From Polaribacter pectinis (GTDB lineage: Bacteria > Bacteroidota > Bacteroidia > Flavobacteriales > Flavobacteriaceae): a DNA stretch of 64,000 nucleotides. Positions 51,187 through 59,340 of this stretch are shown one piece after another. The notes below the pieces were generated by a model. That model saw nothing but the letters and a program-made list of their open reading frames with translations. It searched no databases and was not told where the DNA came from. The number at the start of each line of letters is the position of its first letter. The first letter of the stretch is position 1. The stretch covers positions 2,387,501-2,451,500 of the forward strand of contig NZ_CP060695.1 of NCBI RefSeq assembly GCF_014352875.1, read 5' to 3'. The translations under genes were made by a program, and so were the position numbers.

Positions 51187-52047
51187 CTATTTAATTAAAA
51201 GCACTTTCCAAGCACTTTCTACATCATTTTCTTTTAAAAACTCTTGCGCAAATGTATGTTTTTTTGTGGTTTCTAACCCAATAAATTGTGGATGTTCTTT
51301 TGCAAAGTTATCAACAGTTTTTTCATTTGGAAGTTGTTCTACGTTGCCTAACATTCCTAAATTATTCCCTGTTAAAATGGTACTATTTCTAATTTCTGAT
51401 GAAATTGCATCAACCCCAATTCCTAAAGTAGAAATTGGTTTCGGTATTTCGAAAAAACCATCTCTTGCTCTCGAATAATAACTTCCTCCTGCTCTTGCAA
51501 CTAAATCTATTTTATATTGATCTATTGCGCCATTTTCATCTAAAACTGCTTCAGAAATATGCACTTTTACAACTTCGCAAACTATTAAATTTCCTGCTCC
51601 ACCTTTATCACCAGTAAAAATTACATCATTAACCTTACACTCAAATTGTACAGGAGATTCTGCCACTCTAAAAGGTTTTATTTTGTCTGAAGGTAACATT
51701 GTAAATCCTGCTTTTTCAAACTCATTTACACCTTCTGGGTATTCTGTAGAACTTAAAGACATTTGTTGTACAATATCATAATTTACCACATTAATTACCA
51801 CTTCTTTGGTAGCCAAAGCATTTTCTAACGTATGTTTTGTGGTATTATCTCTTACTCTTCTTGCTGGTGAAAAAATCATAATTGGCGGATTTGCACCAAA
51901 TACATTAAAAAAACTAAAAGGAGACAAATTAGGGTTCCCATTTTCATCAATTGTACTTGCAAAAGCAATGGGTCTTGGCGCAACTGCACCTAATAAATAA
52001 CCGTGTAATTTTGCTGTTGGTATTTCTTTTGGGTCTATAGAAATCAT
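51187..52047 (-). CDS. Flavin reductase family protein (FMN-binding split barrel)
   Basis: 286 residues. LHGYLLGAVAPRPIAFASTID, NPNLSPFSFFNVFGANPPIMIF and NVVNYDIVQQMSLSS, followed by GVNEFEKAGFTMLP, are the FMN-binding split-barrel motifs of the DIM6/NTAB group. A C-terminal extension of about 80 residues (IPKPISTLGIGVDAISSEI) is also present. Members bind FMN and reduce it with NAD(P)H or serve as oxygenase components; substrate unknown. It shares its upstream gap with the divergent histidine kinase gene (42 bp between starts). Confidence 0.88.
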   Translation of the reverse strand: MISIDPKEIPTAKLHGYLLGAVAPRPIAFASTIDENGNPNLSPFSFFNVFGANPPIMIFSPARRVRDNTTKHTLENALATKEVVINVVNYDIVQQMSLSSTEYPEGVNEFEKAGFTMLPSDKIKPFRVAESPVQFECKVNDVIFTGDKGGAGNLIVCEVVKVHISEAVLDENGAIDQYKIDLVARAGGSYYSRARDGFFEIPKPISTLGIGVDAISSEIRNSTILTGNNLGMLGNVEQLPNEKTVDNFAKEHPQFIGLETTKKHTFAQEFLKENDVESAWKVLLIK

Positions 52048-52089
52048 GTTGAAAAATTTTGTCTTGTAAAGATACTATCAAAATTACAA

Positions 52090-53274
52090 ATGAGTTATAT
52101 ACTGGAAACCTTTATATTTGTTTTGATGAATTTTCTAACCAACACCTTTTTTTTTAGACGAATTGCTATTTTAATTTCGTTTATAATAGTTTCTTTAATT
52201 CTTTGGAATACTTATACTTTCTTTCAGAAATTTAAACAAGAAGAAAGGGTTAAAATGGAAATTTTAGGTATTGCACAAAAAGAGTTGGCAAATGCAGATT
52301 TGAATTCAAACATTGCTTTACCAGATAAAATTATAACTACTAATACAAATATTCCACTAATATTAGTTGATTCTGATGGGAATATTATATCGAATCAGAA
52401 TTTAGATTCTGTAAAATCTTTAAATCCTGAATTTTTAAAAGAACAATTGGCAATAATGAAATCTGAAAATGCGCCAATAGAAATAAGTTATCAAGGCAGT
52501 AACAAACAGTTTATTTATTACAAAAATTCGGATTTATTAAATAAACTTACATATTACCCAATTGCATTAATTCTTATTTTAATTCTCTTTTTAAGTGTTA
52601 TTTATCTCTTTTACAGTTCTAATAAAGTTGCAGAGACCAATAAACTGTGGACAGGAATGGCAAAGGAAACTGCGCATCAAATTGGTACACCTTTGTCTTC
52701 TCTTTTAGGTTGGATTGCCATTTTAAAAATGGAAAAAGTGGATGATAAATATGTGGAAGAAATAGAAAAAGATGTTAGTAGACTTAACACCATTGCAAAC
52801 CGTTTTTCTAAAATTGGTTCTACTCCAGAATTGAAAAAAGAAAATATTGTTGCTATTACTAAAACAGCTTATGATTACTTGCAGTCTAGAAGTTCTAAAC
52901 AAATTTCCTTTTCTTTTTCTACTTCTACTGAAGAAATTTACACAAATTTAAATACAGAATTATTTGGTTGGGTAATAGAAAACCTCATCAAAAATGCCAT
53001 TGATGCAATGCAAGGAAAAGGTAGTCTTAATTTAAAAATAGAAAACACAGATAAGAAAGTAAAAATAACAGTTTCAGATACTGGAAAAGGAATGTCTAAA
53101 AAATTATTTAGACAAATTTTTAAACCTGGTTTTACAACAAAAAAACGTGGTTGGGGTTTGGGGTTATCGCTATCTAAACGTATTGTAGAAGATTATCATA
53201 AAGGAAAAATATTTGTTCAAAAATCGGAAATTGATAAAGGAACTACTTTTCAAATTTTGTTGGATAGGTTTTAA
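52090..53274 (+). CDS. Orphan sensor histidine kinase
   Basis: 394 residues. Two membrane helices (about 24-45 and 155-175) enclose a periplasmic domain of about 110 residues with no recognisable fold. The kinase core has KETAHQIGTPLSSLLGW (phosphoacceptor His196 in the HQIGTP form, a variant of HEhRTPL), IENLIKNAIDAM (N box), VSDTGKGM (G1) and GWGLGLSLSKRIV (G2). No response regulator is adjacent, so partner is unknown. An internal ATG at 52126, 5 bases after a perfect -7 element TATATTTG (52113-52120), is an alternative start. Confidence 0.9.
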   Translation: MSYILETFIFVLMNFLTNTFFFRRIAILISFIIVSLILWNTYTFFQKFKQEERVKMEILGIAQKELANADLNSNIALPDKIITTNTNIPLILVDSDGNIISNQNLDSVKSLNPEFLKEQLAIMKSENAPIEISYQGSNKQFIYYKNSDLLNKLTYYPIALILILILFLSVIYLFYSSNKVAETNKLWTGMAKETAHQIGTPLSSLLGWIAILKMEKVDDKYVEEIEKDVSRLNTIANRFSKIGSTPELKKENIVAITKTAYDYLQSRSSKQISFSFSTSTEEIYTNLNTELFGWVIENLIKNAIDAMQGKGSLNLKIENTDKKVKITVSDTGKGMSKKLFRQIFKPGFTTKKRGWGLGLSLSKRIVEDYHKGKIFVQKSEIDKGTTFQILLDRF

Positions 53275-53364
53275 TTATTCTATCATTCCTTCTAAGACAA
53301 GAACCTAAACTATACTTTTATAAAAACACTGACTTTGAAATAATAACAGAAAAAACAAACAGGT

Positions 53365-53451
53365 TTAGCCCAGATTGAACGGTTTGTTTGAGCTCTTTTT
53401 TGCCAAATTTCTGGCAAAAAAAGCGAGTAGTGAAAGCTGGAAATAGCTTCA
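53365..53451. repeat. REP-like intergenic element, TTTAGCCC type
   Basis: The 187-bp gap between the histidine kinase and HIT genes holds a block running from about TTTAGCCCAGATTGAA to GAAATAGCTTC. It has a central hairpin CTTTTTTGCCA / TGGCAAAAAAAG (53395-53423) and a G-rich right half (GCGAGTAGTGAAAGCTGG). I recall blocks of this form (AGCCC-GATTGAA ... GAAAGC-GG-AATAGCTC) as recurrent between genes of Flavobacteriaceae. The hairpin core resembles that of the element at 7873-7956, but the flanks are different. The hairpin might also terminate either gene. Confidence 0.6.
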
Positions 53452-53461
53452 AAAAAATCTA

Positions 53462-53848
53462 CTAAAAATTATTTGAAATCTTTTCTGCCAAAGCAACAAA
53501 CTCATCATTTGTTAATTTTACTTTTTTAGCAAATTGAATATCTGCCATTTCATTTAAAGGGATTAAATGTACGTGTACATGAGGCACTTCTAAACCAATT
53601 ACGCTCATTCCAACTCGTTTACAAGGAATTGTTTTTTCGATTGCTTTTGCAACATCATAAGAGAAATCCATTAAGTTTTTATATTCTTCTTTAGATAAAT
53701 CGAACAACTTATTTTCTTCCTTTTTTGGGACTACTAAAGTATGTCCTTTAGCATTTGGGTTGATATCTAAAAAAGCGAAAAAATTATCGTTTTCTGCTAC
53801 TTTATAACTTGGTATTTCTCCTGTAATTATTTTTGTAAATATGCTCAT
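53462..53848 (-). CDS. HIT family nucleotide-binding hydrolase
   Basis: 128 residues. SIFTKIITGEIPSYKVAE at the start and the histidine triad HVHVHLIPL in the C-terminal third (active site His-x-His-x-His), with NPNAKGHTLVVPK in between, define an HIT (Hint-branch) protein. Members hydrolyse nucleoside phosphoramidates such as adenylated lysine. The protein is cytoplasmic and monocistronic or read through from greA; a hairpin at 53888-53920 separates the two. Confidence 0.93.
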   Translation of the reverse strand: MSIFTKIITGEIPSYKVAENDNFFAFLDINPNAKGHTLVVPKKEENKLFDLSKEEYKNLMDFSYDVAKAIEKTIPCKRVGMSVIGLEVPHVHVHLIPLNEMADIQFAKKVKLTNDEFVALAEKISNNF

Positions 53849-53887
53849 GAATGTAATTGTAGTAAGATTTTAGTAAATATAAAAAAG

Positions 53888-53920
53888 AAATCGGATTTTG
53901 ATAGTCTCAAAATCCGATTT
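53888..53920 (-). terminator. Terminator of greA
   Basis: AAATCGGATTTTGA and its exact complement form a 14-bp stem around TAGTC. On the minus strand it is followed by a T-rich run (A-rich plus strand at 53881-53890). It begins 34 bases after the greA stop. Confidence 0.85.
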
Positions 53921-53953
53921 TATAAATTATTGGTTTCTGCAATTACAGAATAT

Positions 53954-54427
53954 TTACCTAGAAATCTCCATAATTTCAAATTTCATAATTCCACTAGGAA
54001 CTTGAATTTCTGCAATTTCGCCAACTTTTTTACCTAACAATCCTTTTCCTATTGGAGAGTTTACAGATAATTTTCCGTTTCTAACATCGGTTTCAGAATC
54101 TGCAACCAATCTGTATTTCATTTCCATTCCGTTTGTAGTATTTTTAATTACCACATTAGAATGAATTAAAATTTTAGACAAATCTAATTGACTTTCATCC
54201 AAAATTCGCGCGTTAGATATTACGTTTTTTAATTTTGCAATTTTAAACTCTAAATGAGATTGTTCTTCCTTTGCTGCATGGTATTCTGCATTTTCACTTA
54301 AATCTCCTTTATCTCTTGCATCTGCAATTTCTTGGGTTACTCTTGGTCTTTCAACTTGTTCTAGTTGAACCAATTCATCTTTCAATTTCTTTAATCCTTC
54401 TGCTGAATAGTAAGATATATCGCTCAT
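53954..54427 (-). CDS. greA: Transcription elongation factor GreA
   Basis: 157 residues from the ATG at 54427 (MSDISYYSAEGLKKLKDEL); the open frame extends further upstream, but those codons contain the leader. The N-terminal coiled coil carries the conserved tip ARDKGDLSENAEYHAAKE, where the two acidic residues reach the polymerase active site. The C-terminal FKBP-like domain has SPIGKGLLGKKVGEIAEIQVPSG. It rescues backtracked RNA polymerase by stimulating transcript cleavage. A -7 element (TACATTTG) on the minus strand lies at 54480-54487. Confidence 0.97.
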   Translation of the reverse strand: MSDISYYSAEGLKKLKDELVQLEQVERPRVTQEIADARDKGDLSENAEYHAAKEEQSHLEFKIAKLKNVISNARILDESQLDLSKILIHSNVVIKNTTNGMEMKYRLVADSETDVRNGKLSVNSPIGKGLLGKKVGEIAEIQVPSGIMKFEIMEISR

Positions 54428-54479
54428 ATTGTCTAAATTTAAAAATCTCATTGCCTTAAACAGGAATGAGATTAGATTA

Positions 54480-54487
54480 CAAATGTA
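54480..54487 (-). promoter_or_regulatory. Putative -7 element of greA
   Basis: Minus-strand TACATTTG matches TAnnTTTG exactly, 52 bases upstream of the chosen greA start, and lies inside the longer open frame, which argues for the shorter protein. No clear TTG at -33. Confidence 0.45.
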
Positions 54488-54535
54488 CAAAATATTTGTA
54501 ACTTGCCATCGTTTTAAAAGAAACGAAACATTAAT

Positions 54536-54952
54536 ATGCTTAAGAAAATATTTTTATTAGTAATTTTAACTATTATGCTATCTTGTGAAGATAACACAAT
54601 AATAAATGATTGTTTTAAAGGTATAATTGTATCTGAAGTTTTAAATACTAGACTACCAAGTTACCAATCTTTAACAATAAATGGTTCTAGTAAAACATAT
54701 TCTATTAGTGGTCGTCAAATTCATATTATAAGAAATAATGCTTCAAATTTTGTTGCTTTCGATTTAGAGTGTCCAGATAGAACTTGTAATACACCATTAG
54801 ATATTTCTAATTTACCTACAATAAGCTGTGTTTGTCATAATAAAAAGTACAATTATATTGAAGGTGGAAGGCTAATTGGAGAAGAAGGTTGTGGTATGCT
54901 AATGTATTCTGTAAACTTAATTGGTAGTGATGCAGTACAAATAAGAAATTAA
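54536..54952 (+). CDS. Rieske-like lipoprotein with degenerate cluster site
   Basis: 138 residues. The lipoprotein signal ends with MLSCE (Cys17). The body follows the Rieske fold order: FVAFDLECPDRTC where a Rieske protein has C-x-H, then ISCVCHNKKYNYIEGGR where it has C-x-x-H plus the Gly-rich loop, then LMYSVNLIGSDAVQIRN as closing strands. The first histidine is replaced by Asp (CPD), while the second pair (CVCH) remains, so a normal [2Fe-2S] cluster is unlikely. Extra Cys residues could make a disulfide or bind another metal. It is monocistronic, divergent from greA. The fold assignment is inference. Confidence 0.6.
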   Translation: MLKKIFLLVILTIMLSCEDNTIINDCFKGIIVSEVLNTRLPSYQSLTINGSSKTYSISGRQIHIIRNNASNFVAFDLECPDRTCNTPLDISNLPTISCVCHNKKYNYIEGGRLIGEEGCGMLMYSVNLIGSDAVQIRN

Positions 54953-55010
54953 TTTTATAGAATAGTTAAATTGAGTTGTGTATTTTTGCTGAAACACAAC
55001 AACTTTACAA

Positions 55011-56168
55011 GTGAAAAATTATTTTTCTTCAAACTTTAAATTAGGCGTTCTTGGTGGTGGTCAATTAGGAAGAATGCTGCTCGCAGAAACTCAAAAATTC
55101 GATATTCATACTTCTATTTTAGAAAGTAACAAAAATGCACCTTGTGCAGAGATTTGTAACACTTTTGTTCTTGGAGATTTATTAGATTTTGATGCAGTTT
55201 ATAACTTCGGAAAAACGGTAGATTTATTAACCATTGAAATAGAAAATGTAAACCTAGATGCTCTAGATAAATTAGAAGAGGAAGGTTTAACCATTTACCC
55301 TAAACCAAAAGATTTACGCATTATACAGAGTAAAGCAAGACAGAAGAATTTTTACATAGATAATGAAATACCTACTGCAGAATTTTCTCATTATGCATAT
55401 TTAGAAGAATTAAAACATTCTTACGAAAACAATATTATTGAGTTTCCTTTTGTTTGGAAAGCTGCACGTTTTGGTTATGATGGTAATGGAGTTAAAATCG
55501 TTAGAAATATTGATGATTTAGAAAGCTTACCAAAAGTTGAATGTATTACTGAAAAATTAATTCCGTTTAAAAACGAATTGGCAGTAATTGTTACAAGAAA
55601 TGCAAGTGGAGAAACTACTACATATCCCGTTGTAGAAATGGAATTTCACCCAGAAGCTAACCAAGTAGAATATGTTATTTGCCCAGCAAGAATAGACTTT
55701 AAAGTTGCTGATAAAGCTAGAGAACTTGCTTTAAAAGTAGTTAGCAAGTTAGATTTTGTTGGTTTGTTAGCAGTGGAAATGTTTCAAACTGTAGATGATA
55801 AAATTCTAGTAAATGAAGTTGCTCCAAGGCCACACAATTCTGGTCATTATTCTATTGAAGCGAGTTACACCAATCAATTTGAACAACATTTACGCAGCAT
55901 TTTAAATCTTCCTTTAGGAAATACAGAAAGTAAAGTTGCCGGAATTATGGTAAATTTAGTTGGCGAAGAAGGTTTTTCTGGTGATGTAGTTTACCAAAAC
56001 ATAGAAGATATTTTAAAAATTGATGGAGTTACACCTCATATTTATGGAAAAAAAGAAACACGTCCATTTCGTAAAATGGGACATGTTACCATAGTGAATT
56101 CTGATATAGATAAAGCGAGAGAAATTGCACAAAAAGTTAAAGAAACAATTAGAGTAATAAGTAAATAA
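55011..56168 (+). CDS. purK: 5-(carboxyamino)imidazole ribonucleotide synthase
   Basis: 385 residues from a GTG start; a -7 element TATTTTTG lies at 54981-54988. The ATP-grasp enzyme shows LGVLGGGQLGRMLLAE (N-terminal Rossmann-like loop), TIEIENVNLDAL, FVWKAARFGYDGNGV (ATP-binding Lys and Gly loop), AVEMFQTVDDKILVNEVAPRPHNSGHYSIEAS (metal and substrate site). It converts AIR with bicarbonate and ATP to N5-CAIR in purine synthesis. It is followed after 2 bp by purE, which takes the product. Confidence 0.97.
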   Translation: MKNYFSSNFKLGVLGGGQLGRMLLAETQKFDIHTSILESNKNAPCAEICNTFVLGDLLDFDAVYNFGKTVDLLTIEIENVNLDALDKLEEEGLTIYPKPKDLRIIQSKARQKNFYIDNEIPTAEFSHYAYLEELKHSYENNIIEFPFVWKAARFGYDGNGVKIVRNIDDLESLPKVECITEKLIPFKNELAVIVTRNASGETTTYPVVEMEFHPEANQVEYVICPARIDFKVADKARELALKVVSKLDFVGLLAVEMFQTVDDKILVNEVAPRPHNSGHYSIEASYTNQFEQHLRSILNLPLGNTESKVAGIMVNLVGEEGFSGDVVYQNIEDILKIDGVTPHIYGKKETRPFRKMGHVTIVNSDIDKAREIAQKVKETIRVISK

Positions 56169-56170
56169 TT

Positions 56171-56650
56171 ATGGTAGGAATAATAATGGGAAGCGATTCT
56201 GATCTTCCAATAATGCAAGAAGCAATAGATATTTTAGAAAGTTTTGATATTCAAATAGAAGTAGATATAGTTTCTGCTCACAGAACTCCAGAAAAATTAG
56301 TAGACTATTCTAAAAATGCACATTTACGTGGTATAAAAGTAATAATTGCTGGTGCTGGAGGCGCAGCACATTTACCAGGAATGGTTGCTTCTATGAGTCC
56401 TTTACCTATTATTGGAGTTCCTGTAAAAAGTAGAAATTCTATAGATGGTTGGGATTCTGTTTTATCTATTTTACAAATGCCAGGTGGAGTTCCCGTAGCT
56501 ACAGTTGCATTGGATGGAGCAAAAAATGCAGGTATTTTAGCAGCACAAATTATTGGAGCTTCAGACAAATGTGTTTTAGATAAAATTATTGCTTACAAAG
56601 AAGGTTTAAAACTAAAAGTTGAACAAGCTTCTGAAAGAGTTCGTAAATAA
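56171..56650 (+). CDS. purE: N5-CAIR mutase
   Basis: 159 residues. GIIMGSDSDLPIMQEA, VSAHRTPEKLVDY (catalytic His), VIIAGAGGAAHLPGMVAS and LPIIGVPVKS, then GWDSVLSILQMPGGVPVATVA, are the class I PurE motifs. It rearranges N5-CAIR to CAIR. It is cytoplasmic and translationally close to purK (2-bp gap), so the two steps are co-produced. The operon ends at the hairpin 56671-56706. Confidence 0.97.
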   Translation: MVGIIMGSDSDLPIMQEAIDILESFDIQIEVDIVSAHRTPEKLVDYSKNAHLRGIKVIIAGAGGAAHLPGMVASMSPLPIIGVPVKSRNSIDGWDSVLSILQMPGGVPVATVALDGAKNAGILAAQIIGASDKCVLDKIIAYKEGLKLKVEQASERVRK

Positions 56651-56670
56651 TTATTAAGAAAAATAATTTA

Positions 56671-56706
56671 AAAATACTGGTTGCTAATTAGCAATCAGTA
56701 TTTTTT
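56671..56706. terminator. Hairpin terminator between purE and the LamG gene
   Basis: Arms AAAAATACTGGTTGCTAA (56671-56688) and its complement (56689-56706) pair over 18 bp with one G-T mismatch, followed by a T-run on the plus strand. The stop codon and last codons of the convergent LamG gene lie inside it. Confidence 0.85.
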
Positions 56707-59161
56707 TTGTTAACGTTCTACCATCATGTAAAGTGGCGTTTACTAAATAAATACCTGTTTTTAAATTAGATACATTTTTAACTTGTTCTCCTAAAAAAGA
56801 AGTTATTTTTCTACCTTGAATATTATACATAGAAACTTCTTTTACATTATCTACATCAAAATCATATTCTGCAATCAATTCTTTAGAACTATCAACATAA
56901 ATAGTAAAATCTTTTGAATCTATTTCCTCAACAGTTAAAGACTCTTTACCTTCAGATTTTTTTGCTGAATTTCTTTTCTTTTTTGTGTAAATAATTTTGA
57001 ATCTCGTATTGTTTTCACCAATTGTATCTATGTTAAATTGATACTCTCTTTGTCTTAAATCTACTGTTATTTTCTTTTCAGTATCTCTTAAATAAATATA
57101 ATAATCATTATCTATATATTCATCTTGAATACCAATTGAATAGTCTCCAATTTCATCAACAACATAACCTAATTTTACTACTTTTTTACTTCTTTTTAAA
57201 ACTGGCAATCCTTGTATTTGAGCTTTATCCACTCCTTTTACAAGAGAATAAAAACCCATTGATGTTTGGTTTACATCAAAAGGAGCGTCATATAATCTAT
57301 CAAATCTGTTTGTTGCACCTTCTACAAAACCAACTAATAAAGTATTCGTTTTATTATTATGATTAAATGTAAACCAAGAACGTCCTTTTTTATTTTCATT
57401 ACTTGAGTTACTACTTCTAAAAAATTGTGTATTAGATCCAGATATTTGATGTGTAGGTTTAAAAGTAATCGAGGTTGTAGCACCGGCTTCAGTTTTAACA
57501 AAAAAACCTTGCCCAGATGCAATTTTACCATCAATTCCTGCTGTAGACCCTCCTGTTCCATTATATGAAACATAATCATTCACATTATTTTCTCCTATTT
57601 CAGCCGAATTTTGAGCCCAAAGATAAATTGTACCATTAATATCTTCATTATCAGAATCAGTAACAACTAAACCCCAGTCAATTGCAGAAGAATATGGATT
57701 TCCAACTAAATTATCTCCACTTGTAGACCATGCATTCCCATCATTATCTGTACCTGTAAGATTAGATGTATCATAAACAGTTACTACAATTTTCCCTTGG
57801 TTTATTGTTCCTGTAAAATCTCTAGATTGACCGCCAAAACCTTCATTTTGTACTGCATAACCAATTCCTGTATTAAAATCTGCTTTTCCATGAAAAACCC
57901 AATCAGAGTTCGAACTAGCTGCGTCAAACCTATAAATTAATTCTGCTTCAGAAAAAACTGTTGCAATATTAGATTCTGAACTAATAACTGGAGAACTCCA
58001 ATAAGAATAATAATCACTCCCTGAATATGTTGGTGTAGTTCTTTTTATATTAAAAGTACCTGAACCAATAATAGCTGTACTACAAGAATGATAGACTAAA
58101 GAACCTCCATCTTCAACAGTTATAGTACCATTATTAGTTAACTCATAAAAAATATTAAGAGTTGCACCACTTTGTACTATAATTTCTACGCCACTATCTA
58201 CTGTTAATCTACCTATTTTAGTTTCTGAAGATAAAATAGGATCAAAAGAGCCACTGTTTATTACTACTGTCTGTATTTTAGTAGCATCTAGAGATGTTCC
58301 TGTAAAATTTGCATCATTAGTAAAATCTGATGATGTACCACCTGTCCAAGTATATGTTGTTCCACTATTATCTGAAGCTTGCACAGATGTAGGAGCTGCT
58401 GCACCAGTTGCTTGATAATTAATTTCTTCTCCATCTTGGTAAGCCACTAAACTTGTACCTGAAGTTAAATATGTAGATTTATTTGTGTCAATTTCAGTTT
58501 GGGTTCTTGCAACATTCCAAATTCTGAACAAACTAATATCTCCAGAAAAATAAAAAGGTGAAGTAATATTACCAGTAAATCCTGCTGTATAATTCTCACT
58601 CGTAGAAGAGCCAATTGAACTTGCATTCCAGTCTGAAACAAGACTAGATGGATATTTCATATTACCACCAGATCTAGCAAAATTAATATCACCAGTGTGT
58701 TTTTTTACAGCAAATGCCGTTTGAGAATCTTGTTCAACTCCATCTAAATACCATTTTGCAGTAGAACCAGAGTTAAGTGTGTATGCAAAGTGATGCCATT
58801 TATCTACTGAAATTTCTCCTGCACCACTTCTAAAATATAATCTTACAGGTGCTGAAGCTGCATTATCGATATATTGACCTGAATATATTCTACCAGCTTC
58901 TATATGAATTGTAAACGCATTAACACCACCACCTTCTTCATAGATAAGTTGTTTCGTTGTAATATCTGATGTTTTAAACCAGAACTCAAAAGACCTGTTA
59001 GCAACTGCTGTATTATTGCTATTAATAAATGTTGTACTAGGAACTTCTATAAAATCATTAGTTCCATTAGCTGTAAAACCCGAAGAACACGGAATTTGTG
59101 AAAAGACAAAATGCGAAATAAAAATTAATATAATTGGGAAATGGTTTTTTATATTTTTCAT
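56684..59161 (-). CDS. LamG-domain protein with T9SS type A sorting domain
   Basis: 825 residues. A signal peptide (HFPIILIFISHFVFSQ) is followed at about 30-240 by a concanavalin-like LamG/pentraxin fold: RSFEFWFKTSDITTKQLIYEE, KWHHFAYTLNSGSTAKWYLDG, ISLFRIWNVARTQTEID. Then come a short strand-rich linker (LTVDSGVEIIVQSGATLNI), a large beta-rich region (about 380-690) without a named domain, and a Lys-rich segment. The C-terminal sorting domain (about 755-825) has AEYDFDVDNVKEVSMYNIQGRKI and LKTGIYLVNATLHDGRTLTKKI. It is predicted to be secreted by T9SS to the surface, for adhesion or glycan binding. Monocistronic. Confidence 0.88.
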   Translation of the reverse strand: MKNIKNHFPIILIFISHFVFSQIPCSSGFTANGTNDFIEVPSTTFINSNNTAVANRSFEFWFKTSDITTKQLIYEEGGGVNAFTIHIEAGRIYSGQYIDNAASAPVRLYFRSGAGEISVDKWHHFAYTLNSGSTAKWYLDGVEQDSQTAFAVKKHTGDINFARSGGNMKYPSSLVSDWNASSIGSSTSENYTAGFTGNITSPFYFSGDISLFRIWNVARTQTEIDTNKSTYLTSGTSLVAYQDGEEINYQATGAAAPTSVQASDNSGTTYTWTGGTSSDFTNDANFTGTSLDATKIQTVVINSGSFDPILSSETKIGRLTVDSGVEIIVQSGATLNIFYELTNNGTITVEDGGSLVYHSCSTAIIGSGTFNIKRTTPTYSGSDYYSYWSSPVISSESNIATVFSEAELIYRFDAASSNSDWVFHGKADFNTGIGYAVQNEGFGGQSRDFTGTINQGKIVVTVYDTSNLTGTDNDGNAWSTSGDNLVGNPYSSAIDWGLVVTDSDNEDINGTIYLWAQNSAEIGENNVNDYVSYNGTGGSTAGIDGKIASGQGFFVKTEAGATTSITFKPTHQISGSNTQFFRSSNSSNENKKGRSWFTFNHNNKTNTLLVGFVEGATNRFDRLYDAPFDVNQTSMGFYSLVKGVDKAQIQGLPVLKRSKKVVKLGYVVDEIGDYSIGIQDEYIDNDYYIYLRDTEKKITVDLRQREYQFNIDTIGENNTRFKIIYTKKKRNSAKKSEGKESLTVEEIDSKDFTIYVDSSKELIAEYDFDVDNVKEVSMYNIQGRKITSFLGEQVKNVSNLKTGIYLVNATLHDGRTLTKKILIAN

Positions 59162-59311
59162 TTTAAAAAAATTTGTGATACTCTATAGCAATATTTAGTA
59201 AACAAAAATAAGACCAAATGTTCTAAATTCTTTAAAAACTTCGTCGAACTAACATAAAACACAGTTAAATGGATTTTTTTATTATATAAATGATACAATT
59301 AATAGATTCTC

Positions 59312-59319
59312 TATCTTTG
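59312..59319 (+). promoter_or_regulatory. Putative -7 element of the M3 peptidase gene
   Basis: TATCTTTG is an exact TAnnTTTG match, 21 bases before the ATG at 59341. It lies within the longer open frame beginning 59290, so the shorter start is favoured. No TTG at -33. Confidence 0.5.
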
Positions 59320-59340
59320 AATTTCAAAAAAAATAAGTTG

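Noticed and set aside
53395..53423. Hairpin as an ordinary terminator only
   Set aside because: The flanks form a larger, differently composed block resembling a dispersed repeat; a terminator role is possible but does not explain the flanks.
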